Source of the DNA: Artemisia argyi
Taxonomy: Eukaryota; Streptophyta; Magnoliopsida; Asterales; Asteraceae
Assembly: GCA_030686995.1 (NCBI GenBank)
Contig: CM060708.1
Location: 181,386,615-181,450,614 of the forward strand
DNA length: 64,000 nucleotides
Direction of reading: 5' to 3'
Below the pieces are notes generated by a model. It was not told the origin of the DNA. It did not search any database and saw only the letters and a list, made by a program, of their open reading frames with translations. Positions 21,913-34,273 of the stretch are shown here, in pieces; within the stretch, counting starts at the first letter, position 1; every line of letters starts with the position of its first letter. The translations under genes and the position numbers were made by a program.

Positions 21913-23192
21913 CTAAAGATAGCATCTCTTGAGATTGCAAATATTCCATGTGCGTTGTAGCTCACGACCATCCATATCACGCAGCTTGTATGCGCCTTTT
22001 CCTAGTGCCTTTGTGACCTCATAGGGTCCTTCCCACTTTGGTCCAAGTTTTCCTGTATCTTCTGCGTGGCTTGAATCATTAGCATGATATACAAAGTCGC
22101 TTGGTCTGAATGAGGTGCTTCTGACTTTAGCATCATAGTATCCCTTCATATTTGACTTAGTTCTTACCTCACATATAGCTGATCCAAGTCTACACGTCGC
22201 TCATCGTCATTGGTTGTGACATTAACTTCCGCCGTACGAATAGTTGGCATCCCAATTTCAGCAGGTATGACAGTTTCAGTCCCATAGACAAGAGAGAAGG
22301 GTGTGTCTCCAGTGCTAACTTTGATTGTCGTGCGGTGCGCCCATAAGACGTGCGGCAATTCATCCACCCATCTTCCTTTGTGTTTGTCAAGACGCGCTTT
22401 GATTCCTTCGCCCAGACTACGATTCGCGCGCTCAACCAAACCATTGGTTTGTGGGTGCTTAACTGATGGGAAGTGTTGCGTAATGTTTAGTTGCGCACAC
22501 CAGTCTTTGAACGGGTTATCACAGAATTGTTTTCCGTTGTCCGAAATTATTTCCCCAGGTAATCCAAAGTGGCATACAATGTTTTCCCAAACAAATCATT
22601 TTACCTGGTTGCCTGTGATTGTTGCCACTGCTTTTGCCTCAATCCACTTAGTGAAGTAGTCTATAGCCACAATAAGAAATTTCAGTCCCCCTGCTGCAAC
22701 AGGGAAGGGGCCCGCAATATCGATGCCCACTTGTAGAATGGCCATGGAGAAGTGATAGGCGTTAGCTCTTTGTTGTGGTTGGCGCGAGATGGGTCTATGA
22801 ACTTGGCAATCGCTACATTTCTTTATCATATCCCGCGCATCACGATGCATAGTAGGCCAATAGTATCCTGACCGCAAGGCTTGTGCTACAACGGACCGTG
22901 GTCCTCAGTGCATACTGCATGAACCGGCGTGGATCTCTCGGAGTACGTAATCTGCCTGAAGAAGGCCAACGCATCGAAGCCATGGTTGTAGAAATGAACG
23001 TCGATATAAGATACCATCTTGAAGTTCAAACCTCTGCGCTGTGCGCCATATCCGTCGAGCGTCCTTCTGCTCCTGGGGTAATATACCATTGCTTATGAAT
23101 TCGATGATAGGGGTCATCCATGTAGGATCCTGCTCTTCTATCACCGTGGATATCTCCATCTCCGAGATGGATTTGTTTTTCAGGGTCTCCAC
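21913..23192 (-). pseudogene. Tat integrase, broken
   Basis: The H2C2 zinc domain (REIHAGSC, then MIKKCSDCQVH at 22790-22830) and the DDE core (VGIDIAGPFP near 22710, IISDNGKQF near 22535, HPQTNGLVERANRSLGEG near 22410-22460) are clear. The C-terminal segment GKLGPKWEGPYEV with YKLRDMDG ends at 21913. In-frame stops lie near 22904 and 22596, and the frame shifts between 22164 and 22149. At least the first two stops are TGA codons in a setting that suggests loss of a CpG. Confidence 0.87.
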
Positions 23193-25424
23193 TAATACTT
23201 GTTTTGACAGGTGCGCAAAGCTTGTAGATGCGATCTTGCTTAGTGCATCCGCTTTCCTGTTTTATCCTCTAGGAATTTGTTTAATGGTGAACCTGTCAAA
23301 ACCCTGAATTAGGGACTTGGTCTTGTCGAGGTATTGGACCATGTTATTCTATTTAGCCACATATTCGCCCAACACATGATTGGCTACTAATCGGGAATCA
23401 ACATTTGCTTCTAGGTTGCGTACACCCATTCGAGTTGCAATGCGTAATCCAGCGATTAGGGCTTCATACTCTGCCTCATTGTTCGTGGCTGTGAATTCAA
23501 AATGCAGTGTGTAAGTGAATTCCATCCCTTCTGGGCTGGTGAGGATAAGGCCTGCGCCTGACCAGTCCACGCACGAAGATCCGTCTGTGAATAGGACCCA
23601 TGGTTCTTGTAGTTCTACCTCGCTTGGAGGTGGAGCATCAGTATCTGGTTTCTCAATGATGAAGTCTGATAGTATATGTCCCTTAATCGCAGTGCGTGGT
23701 CTATACGAGATATTATGTTCGCCTAGCAACACGCTCCATTTTTGTAATATTCCCGATGCGTCGGATTTGGAGAAAACTTGCTTGATAGGTTGGTCCGTGA
23801 TCACTGCTATTGGGTGCGCTTGAAAGTATCTGCGCAGTCGTTTGGCTGCAAATACTAATACCAGGACTAGCTTTTCCATTGCGGTGTAGTTAATCTCTGT
23901 CTTCTTGAGTGCTTTTCTTACAAAATATACCGGTGTTTGTACAGAGTTCCTATCTGTCTGTAGCACCGCGCTGACTGCTCCATGAGTTACAGACAAGTAC
24001 ATAATCAACTCTTCCCCTGGTCGGGGTGCGACTAGTGTGGGGAGCGCTGCTATGTGTTGCTTAAGCTGTTGAAAAGATTTTTCTGCTTCTGCAGTCCAAC
24101 GAAAGTCTCCCTTTTTTGTACACTTCGTGAGTGTTTTAAAGAGGGGAAGTGACTTATCTGCTGATTTGGATAGAAATCTGTTCAACCCGGCTAACTTTCC
24201 ATTAAGAGACTGGACTTCTTTCAGCGTATGTGGTGAAGGGAGTTGGATGACAGCCTTTGTTTTTTCTGGGCATGGCTTAATGCCATCAGGCTCTATCAAG
24301 TATCCAAGGAACATGCCTTTTGTAGCACCAAAAGCGCATTTCTTAGGATTTAACTTCATGTTGATATTTGCCAGTGTTTTAAATGTTTCTTCTATGTCGC
24401 GTATCAACTCGTCTTAAGTATGGCTTTTTATGACAAGGTCGTCAACATATACCTCCAGGTTGCGGCCCACTTGCTTTTCGAATGCATTATCTACCAATCA
24501 CTGGTAGGTGGCGCCTGCATTTTTTAAGCCAAAAGGCATTTTTGTGTAACAATAGACACTCTGGCTTGTTTGGAAGGCTGTTTTTTTCTCGTATTCTTTA
24601 GCCATTTGGATTTGATGGTACCCTTTGTATTCGTCTAGGAAGCATTTAAAGGGGCATCCGCACAAAGATTCTATCTTCCAGTCTATCTCTGGTAGCGGGT
24701 AGCAGTCTTGTGGACATGCTTTGTTGAGATCAGTGAAATCCACGCACATCCTCCAGCTACCATCACTCTTTTTTACCATCACTGGATTGGGGAGCCAGTC
24801 ATGGTAATAGACCTCTCGCATGATACCTGCGTCCACAAGCTTGTGTACTTCCTCTAGAATAGTTTTTGCGCGGTCTGGAGCCTGGCCGCGTTTTTTCTGC
24901 CTTACTGGGGAGTATCCTTGTCGGATTTTCAAATTATGTTCTGTAATCGATCGCGGCACACCAGTCATGTGCTTTGGTTCCCATGCGAAGATATCTAGAT
25001 TCCGTTGCAAGAGTGTGCACATGGCCGCTCTGCCTTTATCAGACATCGATCCCCCGATCGATACTTCTTGCTCCGGGTAATCAGGATGAACTGCGACCTT
25101 CAAGTTTAATACTTTAGTTGCATGCTGTTCTGGAGTGCGTGTCGTCCCACATGTAACCGTGTTACACTCTTTAGGTGGTACAGTGGTATTGTAGAGGGTG
25201 ACAATGCCTACTTCTACTGGGAATTTGAGCATCCCATGTGCTGTGGACGGCACCGCGCGCATGGCTGATATTCCTGGTCTTCCAATGATGCCATTGTATG
25301 GCGAAGGAGATCTGATCACCATAAAATTCATCCAGGCCGTCGTGGAGTGTTCCTTATTACCAACGACAACTAGTAATCGTATTTTCCCCATGGGCCATAT
25401 CTTTTCTCCTGTAAAACCAGTCAA
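23193..25424 (-). pseudogene. Tat reverse transcriptase and RNase H, broken
   Basis: RT motifs in order: GSWRMCVDFTDLNKACP (near 24720-24770), CFLDEYKGYHQI (near 24610-24650), YTKMPFGLKNAGATYQ ending at 24498, YVDD near 24440, then KKCAFGATKGMFLGYL. RNase H follows with LFTDGSSCVDWSGAG and TNNEAEYEALIAG (23430-23600). The whole stretch is one frame interrupted by TGA at about 24495 (just before LVDNAF), TAA at about 24414 and a stop before 23346. The palm itself is therefore cut by two stops on either side of YVDD. The YKGYHQI context has Glu where Ala is common. Confidence 0.88.
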
Positions 25425-25463
25425 CGACGTCGTGGCCGGGCTTAACTGACTTCGTATCTCAGG

Positions 25464-27512
25464 TCACAACTTTTTGAAACAGTGTTCATACATTATATAT
25501 GCGGATGCTCCTCCATCAACATACATGCGGTGGATATCATGACCCCCCCCCCCCGTATTTATCTCGATAGTGAGCGGTTCCACTACTGCATTGTCCGCAG
25601 CCAAGGTGGGAAAAGAGATTTCGCTCCCATAAGAAAACTTTTGGCTGACTTTTTTCCTAGTCTTTCGCTGCCATGATTGTATCATGTAGATGGTGTCAGC
25701 CTTGTCTTTGGGTACTTCTTTCTTGCTTCTGACCTTCTGTTTGTCTTTTCCTTCCTTGATGCTCTTAACTAAATGATCCAATTTACCTTCTTTCACTAAT
25801 TTATCAATTAGTTGGCGCAATTGGACGCACTCATTAGTGGTATGGCCCTTCTTTCCATGATATTCACAGTACCCGTTCCCTACGCGCCGATTATCTGGGG
25901 TGCGCATTGGTGGGGGTTTCGGGAAGTTCGCGCCTTCCGTCACAAATATCTCCCTTGGAGTCTTCGTTAGTGGGGTGTATTTGTCATTATCTCGTCCATT
26001 CCCCTGACTGCGGTAGCTTTTGTTACGGTTGCTACTCTGGTCATTGGATTGTCTCCTAGGCTGTTCTTGTGACCTATAATTTGAGTAGCCTTTCTTGCTA
26101 TGCGCAGCGGCTGCTTCCCCTTGGATAAAGGACCTCGTGCGCTTCATAAGTTCATCAAAGGTTTGGGGAACCTTATCGTTTAACCTTCTGATAAGTTCTG
26201 GGTTATTGATTCCATTCATAAACCCTAAGATCTTTAGTATTTCGGGACATGCCTTGATGTGTATGCATTCATCCTTATAGCGCTCCACATAAGCGCTTGT
26301 GGATTCCCCTTGGCGCTGTTTTACCCTAGCTAGTTCGACAGGGTTCTTGGCGCACTTCTTCCTTTGAGTAAAGTTCAAGCGAAACGCCTTTCGTAACTCT
26401 TCAAACCCATCGATACTTCTACGTGGCAACTTACTAAACCAGGTTCGCGCGTTCCCTACCAATGTGGAGTTAAACATGTGGCACCACACAGGTTGTGGCC
26501 AATTTTTGATGGTAGCGGCTGATTCGAAAATTTTTAGGTGGTCATCAGGATCGCTGAGGCGCCGAGTGAATGCGTCAATCTTTTGGCGGCGCCAGGGACG
26601 GGACATATCTTCGCCCTCCTTATCGCGATATCTTCTCTTGGACTTCCAGTGTCCTGTTTCTTCTTCCTTTTTGTCTGAGGAGTCACTTGAGGATGAGTTT
26701 ACCCTTTTGCGGCGCTTGCGCCGACTTTCCTCGGAATCCAAGCTTGAAGGGCTTTCGCTTGTGGAGCGCCGTCGCCCAAGTCTATCATGAACTCTTCGAC
26801 TACTAGACCTTGGAGGGCTTTCGCTTGGTGAGCGCTGTCGTCCAAGTCTATCATGAACCCTGCAACTACCAAGCCTAGCGTGGACATTGGTACGCCTTTC
26901 ATCGTCTTCGTGCTCCTCCAGGTATTGTATGTCAGCTGCTTCATCATCCACAACTTTCTTTCCGACCCTAGTGAACACTGGGAGTCGGTAGCTATCCTTC
27001 TCACGCCTCTCCTTTCGATGACGTGGTGGGGGTGCCTCAAACTCAGGGCCGAAGTTGAGCCGGGCTTGCAAGCTCTGACTTAACCTCCTTTTCGCTTCCT
27101 CTTGCATAAGGGCAGCCAAGGCTTCGTAGTTTTGAGACACAAAATCACTTGGTGCTAGTTCAGGCACGACTCCTTCTAGCGCGAGGATGTCAGTTTTCAT
27201 ATCAGGACCCTTGTCCCGATTAGGCGCATGTGGCGGCTTAGTGAGGTCTGACACCATTTGGTGGGGAGTGGTGAAAAGAGTGCGCTGTAGATCTTCCGCG
27301 CTAGTGGTTGTTGTAGTGTCCTGGGTAGTCCCTGTGGGCAGTTCTACTGTTGGAAAGATCAGATCTGAGCCTGATCCTTAGTGCCTGGGCGCACTGGTTT
27401 TCCCAGAGGCCTGCTTAGAGGTTGAATCACTTTGCTGCTTCTTCCCCTGTGGGTCACCATGTGCTTTCTTCATCTGCGGAGTCCGCTGGTTTACGTTTAC
27501 GTGTTTCGTCAT
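25464..27512 (-). pseudogene. Tat gag and protease
   Basis: The likely start is ATG 27512 (MTKHVNVNQ); one TAA at 27378 interrupts the frame, which then runs open to a TGA at 25461-25463 and continues in the same frame as RT. Gag has an Arg/Ser/Asp-rich N-terminal linker with a duplicated RRVHDRLGR-type peptide (26760-26900). The capsid-like retrotransposon gag domain follows (WCHMFNSTLVGNARTWF ... TQRKKCAKNPVELARVKQR). A CEYHGKKGHTTNEC knuckle-like motif is at 25835-25880. The protease active site is DGGAS (near 25515) in place of the common DTGAS, as in many Tat elements. A run of 12 G on the element strand precedes the protease site (25543-25554). Confidence 0.85.
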
Positions 27513-27540
27513 TCTACTTTTAGTGGAGTTCTTAGTGTAG

Positions 27541-27561
27541 TGTCCCACGGATGGTGCCACT
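27541..27561 (-). other. Tat primer-binding site
   Basis: The element strand just inside the 5' LTR reads TGGCACCATCCGTGGGACA. It begins with the obligatory TGG that pairs with tRNA CCA ends and resembles the TGGCGCC-type sites of Tat elements. I cannot assign the exact tRNA without a search. Confidence 0.65.
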
Positions 27562-27853
27562 TGTTGATACAAAAGTTGGGCGTTCCTTATTTGGACTCCT
27601 ATTCTCGTACCAATTGGATATTAATGCTTGAGACCTGCGCACTAAGAAAGCAAACAACACCGTTAGGCTTATCGTGGGATTGTCTCCCACGATTATCCTC
27701 CGGCGTGAGAGTAAGTAATCGGTTTTAGGGTTATAGTGAAGAGTTAGGGTTTTTAGATAATACCTCAATGAGAGCCGTGATATTCTTTATATAGACATGA
27801 AATCCTTGTTGGTTTCGTGTTCCTTACTCTTCGGCGTATCTCGCCTTATACGG
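27562..27853 (-). repeat. Tat 5' LTR, truncated to 292 bp
   Basis: It aligns without gaps to 3996-4287 with about 11 differences by eye. It stops abruptly at TATACGG (27853), 176 bp short of the intact copy. The next base belongs to the G1 protease end, so this is a deletion junction. Confidence 0.9.
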
Positions 27854-28451
27854 AGATATGTTTATAATTGGAGGAGTATCTCGATGTTTGGTCAAGATTG
27901 AACGTAACAGTTTCACTTCCAACACTAAGGGTAATCTCCTCGTCGTAAACATCAATCAAAGTACGACCAGTCCTTAAGAATCCTCTCCCGAGAATAAGAG
28001 GAACCCGTGGATCAACATCAAAATCGACTATCACAAAATCGGCAGGGAAATGGAACTTTCCCACATTGACGAAGACATCCTCGGCTATTCCCACATGACG
28101 AGAAGTAGATTGATTGGCAAGCTCGTGGGTCATACAAGTCGGAGTAACTTCAGGAAGAGATGGTTTCTTCCAAACGGATAATGGCATAAGGTTAATGCTA
28201 GCACCAAGATCGGCCAAGGCGAAGCAATGAACCATCCCCAGAAAATTACACGGAATAAGAAACTTGCCGGGATCTCCAAGCTTTACGGGTAGCTTTTTCA
28301 GGAGAACCGCCGAGGAATTCTCATTCAATGGGGTTTTTGCCATTTCAAACAATTTTTCTTTATTATTCAACAAATTTTTGATCATAGACACAAATTTCGG
28401 CATTAAAAGGATAGCATCCTTGAAGCTAATATCAAAATGTAAGTCTTGAAA
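27854..28451 (-). pseudogene. G1 aspartic protease region
   Basis: The frame from about 28451 through MPKFVSMIKN to YSSNYKH encodes the gypsy protease that cuts the polyprotein. The catalytic site is ALADLGASINLMP near 28190-28230 (DLGAS instead of DTGAS), with a flap-like VDPRVPLILGRGFLRTG segment at 27965-28015. Upstream it reads into the solo LTR 2 target site (KIFQDLHFDIS), joining to the gag end at 38731. Downstream it is cut by the deletion at 27853. No stop lies inside the piece. Confidence 0.85.
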
Positions 28452-28573
28452 GATCTTGTAGAAACTAGAAGGGGGGATTGAATAGTTTCACCGCTTCTTT
28501 TCAATTTTCTAAACCGTTTCGCCGTTTTAGGTCCAGTTATTTTTCATTAACAAACATGTTGAATCTTACTAGT

Positions 28574-29323
28574 TGAGAGGATCACTTGATTTGATCACAC
28601 ACTATGAGGTGTTGGACCTTTGTAATGTGTATATGTGATACTTTGAGTGAATATGATTAAGTATGCGGAATCTACTTAACCACACTTAGAATGTTTATAG
28701 GAAATGGAACTGTGATGCTTGTGTTTATTTAACAAAGAACAATGAAAGTATTTCACCAAACGATTCAATATTATTCAAGATAATACGAGTGATCTTCACT
28801 ATCACTAGGGTTACAAAGACCTTGAATCTTGTGTTTTGTTCTAATTGTTTTTCTCTATGTATATCTCTGTATGTTCTCTTTTTTTACGCACACTTGTATC
28901 ATATCTAAGATCTTCCTTTTATAGTCCAAGTAAAAGATCTTTTTCAATCTATATGACTCATCTAATTACTAGCTTATGACTAATCTTTATTCTAGCTAGA
29001 TGATGACTTATCATGTTAGTCATTAAGATACAACATGTATCTAGGATTACAACTCACTTGGAGTGTTCAATTTGATGACTATAACAAAGATATTTTCTTG
29101 TATACGTATCAGTAGAATAAGTCATACTTATCTACACAGCTGTTGAATGAGTCATAGTAGCAGCAGAATCCATCAGCAGAAACACCTTCAGTAGAAACGT
29201 TCTTCAGCAGAATCCATCAGTGGAAACGTGCTTTGTGCTTTATCATCAGAAACATACTTGTTGAATTTCCTTTAAACCTTTATGCTGAATCTTCTGATTC
29301 TTCTGATTATTTAATTCCCAACA
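28574..29323 (-). repeat. Copia B 3' LTR
   Basis: This 750-bp LTR starts TGAGAGGATCAC and ends CCCAACA. The TATA box in minus sense (CTATAAAAGG) is at 28915-28924. CAGCAGAAAC-type words cluster at 29156-29255. Confidence 0.95.
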
Positions 29324-29335
29324 ATCCTCCCCTAA
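29324..29335 (-). other. Copia B polypurine tract
   Basis: TTAGGGGAGGAT on the element strand, directly inside the LTR, is identical to copia A. Additional CCTCCCCT blocks at about 29791 and 29832 could be extra tracts; multiple tracts are a known Sirevirus trait. Confidence 0.8.
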
Positions 29336-30783
29336 ACATGTGAATTACATTCAAACATGTTTTTCTGAATTAAATGAGGACTTTGTGAAGATCTTTCAAA
29401 CACTTCATTGTCAGACTGTTGATTTGAACTTTCTTCTCTTTTAAGTGATTGAATGTCTTTCTCTGTAACTCATCTGCTTTCTGTTCTTTGCTCCATTCTT
29501 GGACTAAAAGATGGTGGAATTTTCAACTTGAAGAATTATAAGAGACAATGATGCTGTGTATCTTGGATGCTTGTTCCAAGAAGTAGAAATCATCTTTCAG
29601 CATGTCTTTGGAAGTGATGAACAAACGTAGTGAACTGGAATTGAAACCTTTCATCTTTTGATCTAGATAGAACTTTCTCCTATCAGCTCTGTTCTTGTTC
29701 TTTATCAGTAGAAACCATGTCATCATCTTGTATGCTCTTATATTTTCCTTCTTTTTCTTTGGCTAATCTTCCTTTAAAGGGCTCTTTTGTAACCTCCCCT
29801 GAGATTTATTTCTCTCATGAGCAATTTCCTCCCCTGTTTGGAAGATCTCTCACAATCATATCATATCACCATCATTTGATTTAACAATTTCCATGTTTTC
29901 AGACAATTTGTACATGAAGCCATCAATTCCTTAAGAGTTTAAATGCTGCCCTCATCACTTCTAGGTGTGTAACCTCCTATGAGTGGTGAATCACTGAGCA
30001 TTGACTCATAATCCATCATTAGATGATTTTCTGAGCCTCTTGAAAATCCTTTTTAAGAAATATTTGACTTTGCAGTATGAATATAATTTTATGATTAAAA
30101 ATCATACTGCTTCTAACCATTTTGAAGGGATTAAGTGTGGTAACTAACACTTAATCAAAATTTCGGTTTAAAGCAACCTCTGGTTGTGTGAGAACCAATG
30201 TTTTCAGTTATAAATAACTGCCTGTGTACAGATAAACCTATTCAAAAGGCTTTCTTTACAGGGTTTCCAGCTCGTGGCATTTGTTACCTCTAACACAAGT
30301 GTTAGATTCACTTTTGCTCGCTGTTCTTTCTATCAGATATCTGTAGATTAGTCACATTATACTTGAGAGTATAAAATGATAGAAAGTGAGTTGTATCAGT
30401 TATTAACTGATCAACTAATTCATCAATTCAATGTGAAACATCATAATTAGGTTCCAAGAAAGAAGTTTTAAGGAGTTTTGAAGTCCCAAACTCTTTCTAT
30501 CATGAACCTATTATATCAGCAGCAATGATCATCATTCAGCATGTCTTTGATCAGAAATTTGTTGCTTACAGATTTCACTTGAAATAGCCTTTGAGCTCAA
30601 ACATTCATACCTGAAATTGTTAGTCTAAAACCAAAAGAACAAAGTACAAAATACTTGTCTTAACTTAGAATTATGCATAGGACTAACTGTATGAATAACT
30701 TTAAATTGGTAATAGTAGTTTTAGATGACAAAGTTAGATGCATTAACAAAATCTATATACAAGAACACATTATATTGAAAAAT
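29336..30783 (-). other. Copia B 3' untranslated region
   Basis: No gene is recognised; short open frames here lack domains. The block at 29948-29995 (CTCATCACTTCTAGGTGTGT and the following GTGGTGAATCACTGA) matches copia A 7736-7780. An ATTTTAT/ATAAAAT hairpin-like segment with ATGATTAAAAATCAT lies at about 30090-30107. Confidence 0.55.
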
Positions 30784-32265
30784 TCAAAGATTAAGCATTC
30801 CAATACTTGCTACCAAGTACTGAAATCTACCAACATCAAAAGCTTTTGTAAGAAGATCTGCAAAGTTTTGTTCTGAAGCAATTTTCATTACTTGAATTAA
30901 CCTCTTTTCATTGCAATCTCTAATAAAATGATGTCTAATTTCAATGTGTTTTGTTTTTGAATGTTGCACTGGATTTTTAATAATGCAAATTGTACTACTA
31001 TTATCAATATGAATAATGATATGTAAGAAATTGTACCCATAGTCAAGAAGTTGGTTTTGAAGCCATAGGACTTGACCACAACAATTTGCAGCAGCTACAT
31101 ATTCAGCTTCAGTTGTTGAAGTAGCCACCATTGTCTGCTTCTTACACTGCCATGAGATAAGTCTACACCCAAGGAATTGACATCCTCCTGTTGTTGACTT
31201 TCTGTCCAAGCTAGCACCAGCATAATCACTATCTGAATATGCTACCAAGTCAAAAGATGACTCCTTAGAATACCACAGACCCAACCTAGGTTGACCCTTG
31301 AGATATCTAAAAATTCTCTTGACTGCTGTTAAATGAGAAACCTTAGGAGTTACTTGATATCTTGCACAAGCACAAACAGAGAACATGATATCAGGTCTTG
31401 ATGATGTGAGATACATCAAAGAACCTATCATAGATCTATATGTGTGTACATCCACATTAGTTCCTTCTACATCTTTAAGAAGTGGCTTCTCAGGGTCCAT
31501 TGGTGTGCTTGCTATTTTGGAATCAGCAAATTGAAACTTTCTAAGAATCTCTGCAACATATTTGTCTTGACTAATAAAGATTCCTTCTCTTGATTGTTTA
31601 ACCTGCAGACCCAAAAAGAATGTAAGTTCCCCCATGGAACTCATCTGAAACTTATTGTGCATAAGCTTCTCAAACTCCAAACACATCTCCTTCCTTGTAG
31701 ATCCAAAGATGATATCATCCACATATACTTGAACTAGCAAAAGATCCTTCTTATGCTTCTTGGTAAAAAGTGTCTGATCTATCTTGCCTCTTTGAAATCC
31801 ATTTGAAATTAAGTAGGAAGCCAGTGTTTCATACCAAACTCTTGGTGCCTGATGTAGGCCATATAGAGCTTTAACAACCTTGTACACTTTGTCTGGATGG
31901 TCAGGATCAACAAAACCAGGAGGTTGTGAGACATACACCTCCTCTTCAATAGTACCATATAAGAAAGCACTCTTGACATCCATTTGATAAACTGTGAATC
32001 CCATAAATGAAGCATAAGCTAAAAAGAGTCTAATGGCTTCAATCCTTGCTACTGGAGCAAAAACTTCTTCATAGTCTATCCCTTCTTCTTGTGTGTACCC
32101 TTGAGCTACTAATCTAGCTTTATTTCTTATCATTATGCCCCTTTCATCCCTTTTATTCCTAAAAACCCATCTAGTGCCAATTACCCTTACACCACTAGGT
32201 AAATCAACTAGCACCCATACCTTTTGAATCTTAAACTGAAGAAGCTCCTCTTGCATAGCCTCCAA
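30784..32265 (-). CDS. Copia B reverse transcriptase-RNase H (493 aa, open)
   Basis: This frame is uninterrupted. RT blocks are [44 protein letters not shown] and [10 protein letters not shown] (near 31700-31735). RNase H follows with [33 protein letters not shown] and [14 protein letters not shown], and the frame ends SIGMLNL. The enzyme would copy element RNA to DNA in the cytoplasmic particle and remove the RNA strand. The frame continues upstream into integrase but a TAG at 32266-32268 (likely from TGG) separates them, so the full polyprotein is broken although this part keeps all catalytic residues. Confidence 0.93.
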   Translation of the reverse strand: MEAMQEELLQFKIQKVWVLVDLPSGVRVIGTRWVFRNKRDERGIMIRNKARLVAQGYTQEEGIDYEEVFAPVARIEAIRLFLAYASFMGFTVYQMDVKSAFLYGTIEEEVYVSQPPGFVDPDHPDKVYKVVKALYGLHQAPRVWYETLASYLISNGFQRGKIDQTLFTKKHKKDLLLVQVYVDDIIFGSTRKEMCLEFEKLMHNKFQMSSMGELTFFLGLQVKQSREGIFISQDKYVAEILRKFQFADSKIASTPMDPEKPLLKDVEGTNVDVHTYRSMIGSLMYLTSSRPDIMFSVCACARYQVTPKVSHLTAVKRIFRYLKGQPRLGLWYSKESSFDLVAYSDSDYAGASLDRKSTTGGCQFLGCRLISWQCKKQTMVATSTTEAEYVAAANCCGQVLWLQNQLLDYGYNFLHIIIHIDNSSTICIIKNPVQHSKTKHIEIRHHFIRDCNEKRLIQVMKIASEQNFADLLTKAFDVGRFQYLVASIGMLNL

Positions 32266-34260
32266 CTAGCTTGAATTTTCTAGAGCTTTATGAATATTCT
32301 TTGGTTCATCTTGTGAGAGAAAACATACAAATAAGCAAGAGTTTGAAAACTCATGCTGTTTTGAAGCATAAAGGGCATCAATAAGCCCTTGTTGATCTGA
32401 AGACATCAATTGTTGTCTTGTCTTCACTCCTGATTGTACATCTCCAATCACATTGTCCAGGGAGTTAGCTTTGTGACTCCTTGAGTGTGGAGTAGAAAGA
32501 ACTTGATAATCAGGTGGAAGGTTGTTGAAATCCACCTCATTTTCTGAGAGATTTGCTTTTGTTTCTTCTGATAGATCATCAGCAGAAACATTTTGCTCAT
32601 CAGCGGGAACGATTTGCTTATCAGCAGAAACAGCAGTGTTACTTCTGACTTGAAACTCTTGTTCCTTAGTTCCTTCTTTGTTGTATTCATCTTCAACATC
32701 TTCTTTAGATTTACCAGAAGAAGATTCACCATTTATTGAAGTTGAATCCACACTTGAATTTATCCATATTGGCATTATCACATAATATTGATTTGTCTCT
32801 TTCTCTAATCCTTCTTCATTTGTTGCATCGGCAGTTTGTGAACCTGAAAATTCATTAGTTTCTGCAACAAAAGGCATATAATTCATTGATTTGGATAGAG
32901 ATTCAAGATCAAATAGCCATTTGGGACCTTGACCTTCTACATTGGATTTATTTTCTAAAAATTCCACATGCAGATTTTCTTCCACTCTTCTAGTTCTTAT
33001 GTTGTACACTCTGAATGCTTTGCTATTGATAGAGTATCCAACTAATAATCCTTCATCTGCTTTACCATCAAACTTTCTGAGATGATCTAAGGTATTTAGA
33101 ATTGTCACATGACATCCAAAAGGTCTAAGAAGTCCTATTTCAGGAGTTCTACCTTTAAAAATTTCATATGATGTCTTATTGTGAGGTTTTACAACTAAAA
33201 CTCTATTTTGAACATAGCAAGCAGTGTTGACTGCTTCTGCCCAAAAAGTTATAGGCAACTTAGAGTCAGCTAACATAGTTCTAGCAGCTTCTATTAGTGT
33301 TCTATTTTTCCTTTCAGCAACTCCATTCTGTTGTGGAGTTCTTGCAACACTAAATTCTCTTTTAATACCTTTTTCTTTGCAGAAATCATCCATAACTCTA
33401 TTCTTAAATTATGTCCCATTATCACATCTAATGACTTTTACTCTTTTGCTTACTAGGTTTTCTATCTCTGTAATGAAGGTCTTAAGGATGCTAGAAGTCT
33501 CATCCTTAGTTCCTAAAAAGAATACCCATGTAAATCTACTAAAGTCATCAATAATAACTAGACAATATCTCTTATGCAACAAACTTCTAACATTTGTACG
33601 ACCAAATAAGTCCATATGCAGCATAAACAATGATTGATTGATAGAGTTAAAAATTTTGGGCTTACAAGTGGCTTTATGTTGTTTGCCTTTAAGACAAGCA
33701 ATGCATGTTTGATCATTTTCAAATCCTTTTTGAGGTAAACCTCTTACCAAACCATCTTTGACAATTTTATTTATGGTTTTGAAGTTAATATGACCAAGCC
33801 TCCTATGACATTTCATAGATTCATCCAATGTGGCCTTAGCAATAAGACAAGTAAGAGCCTCTTTAGGAACAATCTTCTTCATATCAACACTGTACATGTT
33901 GCCTTTTCTTGGAATTCTAAGAAGTGCTTGACTTGCATCAGGCATCTTAAAATCAGAAGAAAATACAAGACATTCAGTGTCAGTAAAGAGAACTCCGTTC
34001 TTTTTGTCACACATTTGTGAGACACTAAAAAGATTATATTTAAGCTCTTGCACATAGTACACATCTTCAAAATCTAATTTACTGGTTTTAAGAGTACCTT
34101 TACCAGTAATTTTTCCTCCAATTCCTCCTCCAAAGGTAACATAGCCTCCATCTATTGATTGGAAATATGAGAGATAAGACTTGTTGCCTGTCATGTGCCT
34201 TGAACATCCACTATCTGAGAATCCTTGATCTTCAGTATCTGCTGATGAATGTCCCTGCAC
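32266..34260 (-). pseudogene. Copia B protease, integrase and linker (one internal stop)
   Basis: The frame starts MQGHSSADTEDQGF; the protease site is FSDSGCSRHMTGN near 34195-34225. The pre-integrase domain (MKCHRRLGHINFKTINKI ... CIACLKGKQHK) and the integrase core (LVIIDDFSRFTWVFF, RCDNGT at 33409, then ARTPQQNGVAERKNRT) follow. A TAA at 33406-33408 stands exactly after DNGT, where Glu is usual. A linker of about 180 residues at 32400-32900 carries VSAD peptides encoded by CAGCAGAAAC words. A TAG at 32266-32268 closes the piece. Confidence 0.9.
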
Positions 34261-34273
34261 ATAAATAAAGGAA

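Larger units (their letters stand above)
3996..27853 (-). mobile_element. Tat-type Ty3/gypsy retrotransposon with antisense gene, inserted in G1
   Basis: The element lies on the minus strand, with its 3' LTR at 3996-4463 and its truncated 5' LTR at 27562-27853. A primer-binding site sits just inside the 5' LTR, gag-pol runs 27512 to 21913, and an extra gene runs antisense (4879-6969 plus 19500-19901). This layout, with an additional antisense ORF between pol and the 3' LTR, is characteristic of the Tat lineage. It is interrupted by copia A (6970-19494) and a solo LTR (20335-21564). The left flank 3991-3995 (TTTTC) is the expected target duplication, but the right copy is missing because a deletion runs from inside the 5' LTR into G1. 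LTR divergence is about 11 of 292 positions by eye. Confidence 0.85.

Noticed and set aside
27378..27572. Separate small gene before Tat gag
   Set aside because: It is in frame with gag and separated only by a TAA; treated as the gag N-terminus.
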